Shown piece after piece: positions 39,396-49,595 of a stretch of 64,000 nucleotides of DNA. The DNA is from Alphaproteobacteria bacterium. GTDB lineage: Bacteria; Pseudomonadota; Alphaproteobacteria; Sphingomonadales; JAKSBY01. Every line of letters begins with the position of its first letter. Within the stretch, counting starts at the first letter, position 1. The notes under the pieces are model-generated. The model saw only the letters and a list, made by a program, of their open reading frames with translations, made no database searches and was not told the origin of the DNA. A program made the position numbers and the translations under genes. The stretch lies in the NCBI GenBank assembly GCA_021774625.1, contig JAJFIV010000027.1:390815-454814 (forward strand), written 5' to 3'.

Positions 39396-39829
39396 AGCGT
39401 TGGTTTTTCCTTGCCGGTTTGCCGCTTTTGGCCGCAGCCTGTACAACAAAACCGGCCCCTGAGCCGGCCCCTGCCCCGCCGGTTGTTGAGGAGGTTCTGC
39501 CGATCCCGGAGCCTCCACCGCCGCCGCCGCCCAAGCCGGACCCGGCCGACCTTCTCGGCCTGACGCCGCTGGAAGCGCAGGGATTGCTGGGAGAGCCATC
39601 ACTGGTCCGCTGGGAAGGCCCGGCGCAGGTCAGGCAGTTTAAAAAAGCAGACTGCGTTTTCGATCTTTATTTTCAGGAAGACGCGCCGGGCGCGGCATTT
39701 CGCATCATCCATATGGATGCCCGCAGCCCTTCCGGTGTGCCCGCCGATCCGCAAAGCTGCCTGATCGCTCTTTTGCCAAATGGCGACTGGCCGGACGGCG
39801 TTTCGCCCAAAGAGGCCGCTGCGCAATAA
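39392..39829 (+). CDS. Proline-rich lipoprotein, unknown
   Basis: A 145-residue lipoprotein: short signal, lipobox AAAC, a Pro/Glu-rich linker to about residue 50 that may span periplasm, then a compact domain starting DLLGLTPLEAQGLLGEPSLVRWEGPAQVRQF, which recalls small BamE-like outer-membrane-associated domains. TTG start at 39392 inside the TGA of the EI24 gene (TTGA). Its stop directly abuts the stop of convergent nth. Function unknown. Confidence 0.7.
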   Translation: MKRWFFLAGLPLLAAACTTKPAPEPAPAPPVVEEVLPIPEPPPPPPPKPDPADLLGLTPLEAQGLLGEPSLVRWEGPAQVRQFKKADCVFDLYFQEDAPGAAFRIIHMDARSPSGVPADPQSCLIALLPNGDWPDGVSPKEAAAQ

Positions 39830-40471
39830 TCAGCCGCGGGCGGTTGTTTTCCCCTTAAATGCGCAGAGATCAAGTACCGGACAGGCCGGACAGTCAGGCT
39901 TGCGGGCCTTGCAGACATAGCGGCCATGCAAAATCAGCCAGTGATGGGCATGTCGCCGGTAAGGCTTGGGAATCACCATCATCAGTTTTTTCTCGACGGC
40001 CAGCGGGGTCTTCCCCGGCGCCAGTCCGGTGCGGTTGGCAACCCGGAAAATATGGGTGTCCACCGCGCAGGTCTCATGACCGAAAGCGATATTCAGCACC
40101 ACATTGGCGGTTTTCCGGCCGACACCGGGGAGTTTTTCCAGAGCTTCCCGGTCTGCCGGCACCCTGCCGCTATGCTCTTCGATCAATATCCGGCTCAGCG
40201 CGATCACATTCCTGGCCTTGGTGTTGAAAAGCCCGATAGTGCGGATATGGCGTCTCACCCCTTCAAGCCCCAGATCCAGCATTCTTTGCGGGCTGTCGGC
40301 GATTGTGAACAATTCCCTGGTCGCCTTGTTCACCCCGGCGTCAGTCGCCTGGGCCGACAGCACAACGGCGACCAGCAGAGTATAGTCGTTGATATAATCC
40401 AGCTCCCCCTGTGGATCGGGGTTCCGCGCTTTCAGGCGGGCAAAAAACTTTTCGATATCCGCTTTTTTCAT
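39830..40471 (-). CDS. nth: Endonuclease III
   Basis: Bifunctional DNA glycosylase/AP lyase for oxidised pyrimidines. 213 residues. The helix-hairpin-helix LPGVGRKTANVVL holds catalytic K120, D138 lies in CAVDTHIFRVANR, and the [4Fe-4S] cluster ligands C187, C194, C197 and C203 have the canonical C-x6-C-x2-C-x5-C spacing. It abuts the lipoprotein stop with no gap. Confidence 0.96.
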   Translation of the reverse strand: MKKADIEKFFARLKARNPDPQGELDYINDYTLLVAVVLSAQATDAGVNKATRELFTIADSPQRMLDLGLEGVRRHIRTIGLFNTKARNVIALSRILIEEHSGRVPADREALEKLPGVGRKTANVVLNIAFGHETCAVDTHIFRVANRTGLAPGKTPLAVEKKLMMVIPKPYRRHAHHWLILHGRYVCKARKPDCPACPVLDLCAFKGKTTARG

Positions 40472-40699
40472 GCAGCGACATTATCCAACCGATGACCGCG
40501 CGCCAACAGCAAAACGGCGATAAGCTCAAAAAGCTACTGGCGCCAACAGTCGATGTGGAGCCGGTTGAAAACGGGGCCCGGAACACATGGGCTTCCCTGT
40601 TGCCGGTGCGACGCAACACACTGAGCCGCCTCTTTGCGTTGTAAAAAAATTAAAATTCTATAGAATGGTTGAGCATCCGCCATAAAGAGGGAGAGCTTT
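40472..40699. other. Divergent intergenic region, 228 bp
   Basis: Spacer between nth (-) and the unknown lipoprotein (+). A 50-codon open frame (40492-40644) exists but has no recognisable motif or good ribosome site. The last 55 bases are AT-rich with TATAGA at about 40669, a possible -10 for the lipoprotein operon; no clear -35 is seen. Confidence 0.35.
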
Positions 40700-41665
40700 A
40701 TGCGTATTGCCGTTATCTTTTCTATTTTACTGGTACTTGCCGCCTGCGCCTCCCGTGACGGATTTCCCGAGCGGTCGGAGCGCGTTGCGGAACGGCTTGA
40801 AAAACTGAGCGAAAATTATTTCCTCCCCCGCACCAATGTACTGGAAGAATATGAAGCCCTGGATGGCGAGAAAAACAGAAAAGCTTACCGTGATGAAGTC
40901 ATCTATGGCCGTATTCTGGCCGTCGATCTGCAATTCGCAGTTTTCAAAGAGGCGCTCTATAAAGAAGGCGTTACCGGAAATCTGGCCCTTGATATGCTGG
41001 GGGTCGGTGTGGGGGCCGCCGGCGCGGTTGTCACCAGCGCGGATGCCAGCCGGATCCTGTCGGCGCTTTCAGGCGGTATTTCAGGAACGCAGACTTCGAT
41101 CAATAAGAATCTTTATTATGACCGGACCATGCCCGCATTGATGGCTCTGATGGAAGCGGAGCGTCAGAAAATACTCTCGGAAATCCTCAAGGGGCTGAAA
41201 TCCACGGCCGCGGATTATCCCCTGGGCCGCGCCCTGATCGATCTTGAGCGCTATTTCCAGGCCGGGTCGATCCCCGGCGCCATCGTTTCCATTTCCAAAA
41301 TCGCCGGGGATGTTAATCATCAGGCGCAAACCGTGATATCGGCGATTCGCGATCAGGATTTCGCCAGCGCCGAGGCGCAGGGGCGGGTCAAAAATCTTCT
41401 GGATATCGCGGAAGGTCTGCCGGCGGGCGCAGCCTGGCAGATCCTTGAAAACCCGCCATCAGAGCTTGATTCATTTGTGCAGTCGGCCGTTCAGGCGCGG
41501 CTTGGCGGTACGGCCCTTGATAACAGCGCGGACATCTTGTCCAATAATGACGCCGGGGCGAAAGCCGTTCTGAAAATGATTCTGGTTCTTTTGCAGGACC
41601 GGTCGCCGGACAATCTCGAAAAGTGGCGCGCGGCGATGGCGGCGCTTTCCGAACAGGAGGGATAG
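40700..41665 (+). CDS. Lipoprotein of unknown family
   Basis: A 321-residue protein with signal peptide and lipobox LAAC, then a mostly alpha-helical body. A glycine/alanine-rich stretch near residues 95-115 (LDMLGVGVGAAGAVVTSADASRIL) is unusual for a periplasmic lipoprotein and could insert in a membrane. I recognise no family. GAGGGAG precedes the ATG. It heads an apparent three-gene operon with a 57-residue ORF and a DUF2244 gene. Confidence 0.7.
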   Translation: MRIAVIFSILLVLAACASRDGFPERSERVAERLEKLSENYFLPRTNVLEEYEALDGEKNRKAYRDEVIYGRILAVDLQFAVFKEALYKEGVTGNLALDMLGVGVGAAGAVVTSADASRILSALSGGISGTQTSINKNLYYDRTMPALMALMEAERQKILSEILKGLKSTAADYPLGRALIDLERYFQAGSIPGAIVSISKIAGDVNHQAQTVISAIRDQDFASAEAQGRVKNLLDIAEGLPAGAAWQILENPPSELDSFVQSAVQARLGGTALDNSADILSNNDAGAKAVLKMILVLLQDRSPDNLEKWRAAMAALSEQEG

Positions 41666-41666
41666 A

Positions 41667-41840
41667 ATGCCCGCAACCTTTATCAGCGAAGAACAATTTC
41701 CAGCCGGAACCACTGAGGATCAAATGCAGGAAGCGCAGCGGCTTCGCATTCAGGCCGGCGCCATCCGCAGCTGGCATGAAGGCGGCGAACAGGCGGGCTG
41801 GACCCTTTTTACCGAATGGAATGTGCTTGGCGAGCAGTAG
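41667..41840 (+). CDS. Small protein, 57 residues, unknown
   Basis: Begins 1 base after the lipoprotein stop, with AGGAGG located 6 bases before its ATG inside the previous gene, and ends 2 bases before the DUF2244 start. It starts MPATFISEEQFPAGTTEDQ and ends WTLFTEWNVLGEQ; acidic, no signal peptide or membrane segment. Tight spacing and a strong ribosome site support translation; family unknown. Confidence 0.6.
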   Translation: MPATFISEEQFPAGTTEDQMQEAQRLRIQAGAIRSWHEGGEQAGWTLFTEWNVLGEQ

Positions 41841-41842
41841 AT

Positions 41843-42373
41843 ATGGAAAGCTTTCCGGTGTATATACCTTCTATGAAAGCGGGTCAAAACCAGACTGATA
41901 AAACCAGTTCGCCGCCTTGGTTTGATGCGGTCTTAAGGCCGCACCGGTCGCTCTCGCCCAATGGTTTTTTAATCCTGATGGGCGTGCTGGGGCTGGTCAG
42001 TCTCCTGGTTGGAACGGTCTTCCTGATCATCGGCGCCTGGCCGGTCTTTGGTTTTTTTGGTCTGGATGTGCTGATCGTCTATCTGGCGTTTCGGGCGAAC
42101 TTTGCCTCTGCGCAAATAGCGGAGCATATTGTTATGGATGAGCAGGAATTATCCGTAACCCGCACAGAAACAAAGAAAACAGCCCGCTGGTCCTTTCAGC
42201 CGGCCTGGGTGCAGGTCGGTCTCGATACGCCAACGCGCCATCACAGCCGCCTCTGGCTTGGCTCACACGGAAAACGGCTGACCATCGGCGCGTTTCTCGC
42301 CCCTTCCGAGCGCAAAGAGGTGGCGGACGCCCTGAAATCGGCGCTCAACCGATACCGCAACCGGACTTTTTAA
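41843..42373 (+). CDS. DUF2244 membrane protein
   Basis: A 176-residue protein with two close membrane helices (FLILMGVLGLVSLLVGTVFLI and a following FGFFGLDVLIVYLAF), then a cytoplasmic domain with RTETKKTARWSFQPAWVQV and LGSHGKRLTIGAFLAPSERKEVADAL, the DUF2244 signature. Function unknown; the family is common in alphaproteobacteria near nth. ATG at 41843 is used, with 41873 possible. It overlaps the dapB stop by 4 bases on the opposite strand. Confidence 0.85.
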   Translation: MESFPVYIPSMKAGQNQTDKTSSPPWFDAVLRPHRSLSPNGFLILMGVLGLVSLLVGTVFLIIGAWPVFGFFGLDVLIVYLAFRANFASAQIAEHIVMDEQELSVTRTETKKTARWSFQPAWVQVGLDTPTRHHSRLWLGSHGKRLTIGAFLAPSERKEVADALKSALNRYRNRTF

Positions 42374-43176
42374 AGTCCAAGCACATCTTTCATGGAATAA
42401 AGCCCGGCGGGCTTGTCTCTGACCCAAAGGGCCGCACGGACGGCGCCATGGGCGAAAATCGCCCGGTCAGCCGCTTTGTGGGCCAGCTCAATCCGTTCGC
42501 CGGGCCCTGCGAAAATAACGCTGTGTTCGCCGGCAACGTCGCCGCCGCGCAATGCGGCGAAACCGATGGCCCCTACCGGCCGTTCATCGCCGATCCCCTC
42601 ACGGGACAGGATTTTTGCCGCATCGAAATCAACACCCCGCCCGGCCGCAGCTGCTTTGCCAAGAGCGAGGGCGGTGCCGGAGGGGGCATCCACTTTGTGA
42701 CAATGGTGCATTTCCAGGATTTCAATATCGAAACCCTTATCCAGCGTCGCCGCCGCCTTTTCGACGAGGGAAAGCAGCAGATTGACCCCAAGGGAAAAAT
42801 TGGCGGCATAAACAACAGCGGCGCGCCTTGCAAAACCCGCCACCGCTTTTTCCTGATCAGCGGTCAATCCGGTCGTGCCCAAAATCAATGGCTTTCCTGT
42901 TTCCGCGGCTAGCCGGGCATGGTCCAGGCTTGCTGCGGGCCGGGTAAAATCGATGACCACATCGGATTGTTCGAACAGAGATTTTGCATTGCCCAAGACC
43001 TGATGACCGGTTGCCTCGCCGCTCAGCGGATCGCGGATATCCTGGCCAATTTTGGAATTGTCCGGCGCTTCCGAGCCGCCGGAGAGAACGGCCCTGTCCG
43101 ACGCTATGACGCCAGCAACCAGCGCCCGCCCCATGCGCCCGCAACACCCGGTGACCCCTATTCTATTGGCCGTCAT
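42370..43176 (-). CDS. dapB: 4-hydroxy-tetrahydrodipicolinate reductase
   Basis: NAD(P)H-dependent step of the lysine/diaminopimelate pathway. 268 residues. GVTGCCGRMGRALV is the nucleotide-binding loop, ANFSLGVNLL precedes the catalytic motif HHCHKVDAPSGTALALG near residue 155, and IFAGPGERIELAHKA and a C-terminal GLYSMKDVLGL end the family pattern. Its 5' end is 9 bases from the amidohydrolase stop. Confidence 0.96.
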   Translation of the reverse strand: MTANRIGVTGCCGRMGRALVAGVIASDRAVLSGGSEAPDNSKIGQDIRDPLSGEATGHQVLGNAKSLFEQSDVVIDFTRPAASLDHARLAAETGKPLILGTTGLTADQEKAVAGFARRAAVVYAANFSLGVNLLLSLVEKAAATLDKGFDIEILEMHHCHKVDAPSGTALALGKAAAAGRGVDFDAAKILSREGIGDERPVGAIGFAALRGGDVAGEHSVIFAGPGERIELAHKAADRAIFAHGAVRAALWVRDKPAGLYSMKDVLGL

Positions 43177-43185
43177 CGTTTTTCT

Positions 43186-44598
43186 CTAATTTTCCACCCG
43201 GCCACGCACGGAGGCGATCAGCTTGTCCGGATCATAGCCGATCCCATCCTTGAAAACCATCCGGACATTGGTGATATCGGCGATATTTTCATCGGGCCGG
43301 CCTTTAATAATCACCAGATCTGCCGCCTTTCCGGTCTCGATCGTGCCGACATCCTCAAGCCGCCCCATTGAGACCGCCCCGTTATGGGTGGCGATCTTAA
43401 TCGCCTCCAAAGGACTGAAACCGGCCGCGACCAGCAAAATAATCTGTTCATGATTGGCAAAGCCGGCGATGGTGCCACCGATCCCGGTGGTGTCTGACCC
43501 GGCAACCAGCAGGCCACCGGCCTCGACAAAGGCCTTCTCAAAAGCCATTTCCCTGGCGATGGCCTTCGTCCAGAGCGGATTCTGGCTTTCCCGGCGCGTG
43601 GCGCCTTCCTGACGCTCGAGATAGCGGGCTCTGGTGGCCGCGCCCAGCGTTTCATTGGCCGCCGCGTTGGGCCCCTGCACGTCATGAGTGAAGCGGCCGA
43701 GCACGGCAAGCGTTGAGGTGATCGCCACGTTATTTTCGACAAGGGTCTTGATCAGGCTGTCCACATCCTGCCGCTCAACCTCCAGAAAGCGCTGCAGCGG
43801 AAAGCCAGGACAGGTATCGGGTTCCTTGTTTTCCAGGAAATCCGTCGCAATGACAAAGCCATGCTCCAGATTGTCGATCTTCAGTTCCGCCGCATCGCGG
43901 TAGGTGACGGAGCATAAATGCCCGGCCACTTTCAGGCCGCGGCTGTGGGCTTCATCAATGGCAGCGGCCAGCATATCTTTTGATATCCGGGTATAAAGTT
44001 TGATCGATGTTGCGCCCTGGCCTGCCCAATAGGCAACCATCTCCCGCGCTTCTTCCGGGGACGATAATCCGTGCAGCTGGAAAAACTGTGAGGGATCGCC
44101 GTCGAGATAGGGGGCGGTAATATCGAATTTCGGCCCGGCGATCCGGCCCTCATTGATCAATTGTCTGACTTTCAGGTCGGTATAAGGCTCCACACTGCCG
44201 GCGGTGCGGGCGGTGGTCACCCCGGCTGCCAGATAAAGCCGGGGAAACTCCACCGGTTTTTCAGACAGGATGAACCGGTCCGGATCATTGGAGGTGTAAT
44301 AAAGATGCTCATGCAGCATGACGAGCCCCGGAATTACCGTGTGACCCGTGAAATCATGGGTGACCGCTCCTTCGGGAATCGCCATTCCGGCGCCGAAGCC
44401 CGTGATCCGGCCATCCCGTAAAATCAGTGTCTGGCCGTCGCGCGCAACTGCCCCGGTGCCATCCACAATGCGGATATTGGTCAGCGCCACAAGCGGCGCA
44501 TCGCTGACAATAAACTGCCGGACCTCATCGGAAAACTCCTGCGCCTGCAGAGGCGGGACGGCCGCGCATAAAAAAAACAAGGTGAGAAAGATTCGCAT
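43186..44598 (-). CDS. Amidohydrolase family protein, exported
   Basis: A 470-residue metal-dependent amidohydrolase with a signal peptide (RIFLTLFFLCAAVPPLQAQ). PGLVMLHEHLYY gives the HxH metal ligands, KVAGHLCSVT and DNLEHGF supply further His, and SDTTGIGGTI the Asp. This type is imidazolonepropionase/prolidase-like, and the substrate is unknown. Starting at 44598 places the signal peptide first; the longer frame would overlap dnaJ. Confidence 0.85.
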   Translation of the reverse strand: MRIFLTLFFLCAAVPPLQAQEFSDEVRQFIVSDAPLVALTNIRIVDGTGAVARDGQTLILRDGRITGFGAGMAIPEGAVTHDFTGHTVIPGLVMLHEHLYYTSNDPDRFILSEKPVEFPRLYLAAGVTTARTAGSVEPYTDLKVRQLINEGRIAGPKFDITAPYLDGDPSQFFQLHGLSSPEEAREMVAYWAGQGATSIKLYTRISKDMLAAAIDEAHSRGLKVAGHLCSVTYRDAAELKIDNLEHGFVIATDFLENKEPDTCPGFPLQRFLEVERQDVDSLIKTLVENNVAITSTLAVLGRFTHDVQGPNAAANETLGAATRARYLERQEGATRRESQNPLWTKAIAREMAFEKAFVEAGGLLVAGSDTTGIGGTIAGFANHEQIILLVAAGFSPLEAIKIATHNGAVSMGRLEDVGTIETGKAADLVIIKGRPDENIADITNVRMVFKDGIGYDPDKLIASVRGRVEN

Positions 44599-44675
44599 AG
44601 TTACGCTCCCGATAAAATTAACCGGTGCGAACAGTAGAAAGGGATGGAAGCGGTGTAAAGTAGATTGGCTGTTGG

Positions 44676-45803
44676 TCAGTCCGTGAGATCGTCCCACAAT
44701 TCCCTGACCTTGGCGAAAAAGCCCTGGGATTCCGGGCTGATATCATCACCGCCTTCTTTGGCAAAGGCGCTCAGCATATCCCGCTGTCTGCGGTTCAGAT
44801 TCACCGGCGTCTCGACCCGGGCCTCGACAATCATATCGCCCATATGCGGACTGTTTAGCTGCGGCATGCCCTTGCCGCGCAACCGCACCTGTTTGCCGCT
44901 CTGGGTGCCTTCGGGGATTTTGACTTTGGCGCGGTCACCGCCAATGGTGGGCACTTCAATTTCGCCGCCCAGGGCCGCCACCGTCATCGGGATCGGCACC
45001 TGGCAGTAGATTGTAGTGGCGTCGCGCTTGAAAATCCGGTGCGGGCGGATCGAAAGAAAAATGTAAAGATCACCTGCCGGACCGCCGCGCATACCGGCTT
45101 CGCCTTCCCCGGCAAGGCGGATGCGGGTGCCCTCTTCGACGCCTGGCGGGATTTTGACGGACAGACTTTTGTTTTTCCGCACCCGGCCCGCGCCCCGGCA
45201 TTCGGCGCAGGGGTTGGCAATAACATGGCCGGCTCCCTGGCAGGTCGGGCAGGTGCGCTCGACCATGAAAAAGCCCTGCTGGGTCCTGACTTTTCCGGCG
45301 CCGCCGCAACTGCCGCAGATTTCCGGCTTGCTGCCGGCTTCAGCGCCGGACCCGTTGCAGGGCTCGCAGGAAACGGTCGAGGGGATATCCACTTTTTCGG
45401 TCTTGCCACGGAAGGCGTCTTCCAGGCTGATGGTCAGATTAAACTTAAGATCGGACCCACGCCGGGCGCTGGAGCGCTGCCGCCGCCCGCCGCCCATAAA
45501 GTCGCCGAACAGATCTTCGAAAATATCGGAAAAATTCTCGCCGAAATCAAAACCGTGACGCCCGCCGCCATGACCATTTTCGAACGCCGCATGGCCATAA
45601 CGGTCATAGGCCGCACGTTTTTGATCGTCCCGCAGAACATCATAGGCTTCGCTGACAGTCTTGAATTGCTGTTCGGCTTCAGCGTCACCCGGATTGCGAT
45701 CCGGATGATACTGCATGGCGAGCTTCCGGTAGGCTTTTTTCAGCGCCGCCTGATCAGCCGACCGGTCAACGCCCAATGTTTCGTAATAATCCTGTTTTTC
45801 CAT
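44676..45803 (-). CDS. dnaJ: Chaperone DnaJ
   Basis: Hsp40 co-chaperone stimulating DnaK. 375 residues. J domain with HPD at residues 33-35, a Gly/Phe-rich stretch ([15 protein letters not shown]), four CxxCxGxG-type zinc repeats at about 145-210 ([32 protein letters not shown]) and the C-terminal beta domains with [19 protein letters not shown]. It follows dnaK after 103 bases containing a GC hairpin. Confidence 0.97.
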   Translation of the reverse strand: MEKQDYYETLGVDRSADQAALKKAYRKLAMQYHPDRNPGDAEAEQQFKTVSEAYDVLRDDQKRAAYDRYGHAAFENGHGGGRHGFDFGENFSDIFEDLFGDFMGGGRRQRSSARRGSDLKFNLTISLEDAFRGKTEKVDIPSTVSCEPCNGSGAEAGSKPEICGSCGGAGKVRTQQGFFMVERTCPTCQGAGHVIANPCAECRGAGRVRKNKSLSVKIPPGVEEGTRIRLAGEGEAGMRGGPAGDLYIFLSIRPHRIFKRDATTIYCQVPIPMTVAALGGEIEVPTIGGDRAKVKIPEGTQSGKQVRLRGKGMPQLNSPHMGDMIVEARVETPVNLNRRQRDMLSAFAKEGGDDISPESQGFFAKVRELWDDLTD

Positions 45804-45847
45804 TGGCGTCCGCGCTTAACTCTTCACTCATCAACCCAAAGGCAGCC

Positions 45848-45873
45848 GCCCGGCAGCGTGGAGCATACCGGGC
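45848..45873. promoter_or_regulatory. Hairpin between dnaK and dnaJ
   Basis: GCCCGG (45848-45853) pairs with CCGGGC (45868-45873) around a 14-base loop in the dnaK-dnaJ spacer. A stem at this point could partly terminate or stabilise the dnaK part of the transcript, which would fit the usual excess of DnaK over DnaJ. No T-run follows. Confidence 0.35.
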
Positions 45874-45906
45874 AGGTTTATACCATATTTTCCGCGATCA
45901 GAGACA

Positions 45907-47826
<1,920 letters not shown>

Positions 47827-47958
47827 TGTTACCTCTATTTTTTCAGCCGACCCGGCTGGCCATTTTGTGCACCGGCGGGGTCTCCGTTTAAATGATTGCA
47901 ATTTTCGCCCCACTGATCCGGCGGCTTTTCCGCCAGACCATCCCGAAGGCGCTTGGCC

Positions 47959-47990
47959 CGTATATAGGGTTGCTTTTTAAAGCCTGCAAG
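47959..47990 (-). promoter_or_regulatory. RpoH (sigma-32) promoter of dnaK
   Basis: On the minus strand CTTG (47987-47990), 18 bases, then CCTATATACG (47959-47968), which fits the alphaproteobacterial heat-shock consensus CTTG-N17/18-CYTATNTnnG at every specified base. Transcription would begin about 125 bases before dnaK. Confidence 0.75.
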
Positions 47991-48082
47991 GCGTGAAACA
48001 CAAGAATGGCTTGGAATTTACCGGGAAAGGCCTATCTTTTTATCAAATCACACAAAGAAAGACGGCACAGAGGGCAATAAAA

Positions 48083-48832
48083 ATGACCAAAACAGAGAAA
48101 AAGCCGCCCAATAAACTGCTCGCGGGCATCCTTTCCTTTGCCAGGGATGTGGCCTGGATCGGCGGATTTCTGATGCTGTTTCAATCCATAGCATATGCGG
48201 GATATTATATTCCGTCCGGGTCGATGGAGCCGACTTTAGAAGTGGGAGACCGGATCGGCGTCGCCAAATTCAGCTATGGCTATTCCTCGGCCTCCCTGCC
48301 TTTTCAGCCCGATCTCGGAACAGGCCGTATTTTTGCCGATCTGCCGGAACGGGGCGATGTGGTGGTTTTCGCCCCCAGAAGCGAGAAAAGAACTGTTTTT
48401 ATCAAACGCCTGATCGGTCTTCCCGGCGATCGCATCCAGATCCGGAAGGGCCGCTTGTGGATCAACGGCGAGCGGGCAGCCCGCCGTCTGATCGGGACAG
48501 AAAAGAGGCGGGATTCTCTTGGCCGCGAGTTTGCAGTCAAAGGCTACGAGGAGACGCTGCCCGGCGGCGTGCGGCATAAAATTTTTGAATATAGCGATAA
48601 TACGCCGGCCGATAATACGCCGGTTTACACGGTGCCGGCCGGGCATTTTTTCATGATGGGCGACAACCGGGATAATTCCCGCGATTCCCGCGCCCGCGGC
48701 GGATTTGGTTATATTGCCCATGACGAACTGATTGGCCGGGCGGATGCCGTGACCATTTCTTTCGCCGACTGCCGGGCCGAAAGCTGCTTTGCCGGCCTTC
48801 CCGTCAGCCGGTTTTTTTCCGCGATTGAGTGA
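48083..48832 (+). CDS. lepB: Signal peptidase I
   Basis: Removes signal peptides from exported proteins at the inner membrane. 249 residues. One membrane helix (DVAWIGGFLMLFQSIAYAGYYI) is followed by the catalytic S47 in PSGSMEPTL and K108 in FIKRLIGLPGD; MGDNRDNSRDSR is the conserved box E. Two Cys near the C-terminus (ADCRAESCFA) are uncommon. ATG at 48083 was chosen over 47993. It is divergent from dnaK. Confidence 0.95.
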   Translation: MTKTEKKPPNKLLAGILSFARDVAWIGGFLMLFQSIAYAGYYIPSGSMEPTLEVGDRIGVAKFSYGYSSASLPFQPDLGTGRIFADLPERGDVVVFAPRSEKRTVFIKRLIGLPGDRIQIRKGRLWINGERAARRLIGTEKRRDSLGREFAVKGYEETLPGGVRHKIFEYSDNTPADNTPVYTVPAGHFFMMGDNRDNSRDSRARGGFGYIAHDELIGRADAVTISFADCRAESCFAGLPVSRFFSAIE

Positions 48833-48840
48833 GCGGCGCA

Positions 48841-48960
48841 GCCCGCCTTTCGATACACCCTCGCTCCGCCCGGTCACTCAGGACCTGTTAAATTCATGCA
48901 AGGCTGTTTTGAAAAAGCCGTTCGGACTGAGCAGGCCGAAAGGCCATATCGAAGGGCGGC
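48841..48960. repeat. Palindromic repeat, family B, copy 2
   Basis: GCCCGCCTTTCGATAC at the left pairs with TATCGAAGGGCGGC at the right. It shares CTTTCGATAC, CCGGTCACTCAG and the GGCCGAAAGGCC region with copy 1 (28954-29066) read on the opposite strand. No coding capacity. It occupies the gap between convergent lepB and grpE and is followed by an A-run (48961-48967) on the plus strand, which gives a T-run for the minus-strand grpE transcript before the stem. Confidence 0.8.
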
Positions 48961-48969
48961 AAAAAAACT

Positions 48970-49572
48970 CTAAACCACCTCATTCACGCCCTTGGGACTG
49001 CCCTGGGGGGCTTTGGCGACGCCGACCATGGCGGGGCGCAACAGCCGGTCCTTGATTACATAGCCGTCCTGCATCACTTCGACCACTGTTCCCGGCTTGT
49101 GTTCGGCGCTCTCCACCTCAAAAACAGCCTGATGAAAATTATGGTCAAATTTCTCGCCCTCCGGATTGATTTTCCGGATGCCGTGTTTTTCCAGGCTGTT
49201 CAGCAATTCCCGCTCGGTCATTTCGATGCCGGCGATCAGGCCGGAAAAGTCGGTGTTGGTTTCCGCCCCCTCCGGCAGGGCATCCAGCGCCCGGCGCAGA
49301 TTGTCGCCGATGGACAGCATATCGCGGGCAAAGCCGGTAATGGCATAGGCGCTGGCGTCAAGCCGTTCCTTTTCGCCCCGGCGGCGGATATTTTCCGTTT
49401 CGGCGACAGCACGCAACAGCCGGTCCTTCAGTTCACTGATTTCCGCCTCATAGTCACGGGCGAGGTTTTCGTCGGTTTCTGCGGCCCCGGCGGCTTCCCT
49501 TTCTTCCTGCACGGCTTCGTCTTTCCTTTCAGGCGGCGTGTTTTCTTGTTCCGGTTTGTTCATTTTCTGCAT
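48970..49572 (-). CDS. grpE: Nucleotide exchange factor GrpE
   Basis: Releases ADP from DnaK. 200 residues. An acidic N-terminal stretch and coiled coil (DYEAEISELKDRLLRAVAETENIRRRGEKE) precede the head domain with GIEMTERELLNSLEKHGIRKINPEGEKFDHNFHQAVFE and VMQDGYVIKDRLLRPAMVGVA. An in-frame ATG at 49563 is an alternative start. It is 23 bases downstream of hrcA, forming an hrcA-grpE operon separate from dnaKJ. Confidence 0.96.
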   Translation of the reverse strand: MQKMNKPEQENTPPERKDEAVQEEREAAGAAETDENLARDYEAEISELKDRLLRAVAETENIRRRGEKERLDASAYAITGFARDMLSIGDNLRRALDALPEGAETNTDFSGLIAGIEMTERELLNSLEKHGIRKINPEGEKFDHNFHQAVFEVESAEHKPGTVVEVMQDGYVIKDRLLRPAMVGVAKAPQGSPKGVNEVV

Positions 49573-49595
49573 CTCTGTTTCTTTAAATGGGTCTG

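Noticed and set aside
40492..40644. 50-codon ORF upstream of the lipoprotein gene
   Set aside because: No ribosome site, no recognisable domain, and it lies in the divergent promoter region of nth.
47993..48082. Upstream extension of lepB
   Set aside because: It would overlap the dnaK -35 region and adds 30 residues not typical of signal peptidase I.
48961..48973. Possible remnant of a family A end at the grpE stop
   Set aside because: AACTCTAAACC resembles the repeat edge at 37547-37556, but the shared stretch is only about 10 bases and includes ordinary Val-stop codons; no other part of the element is nearby.
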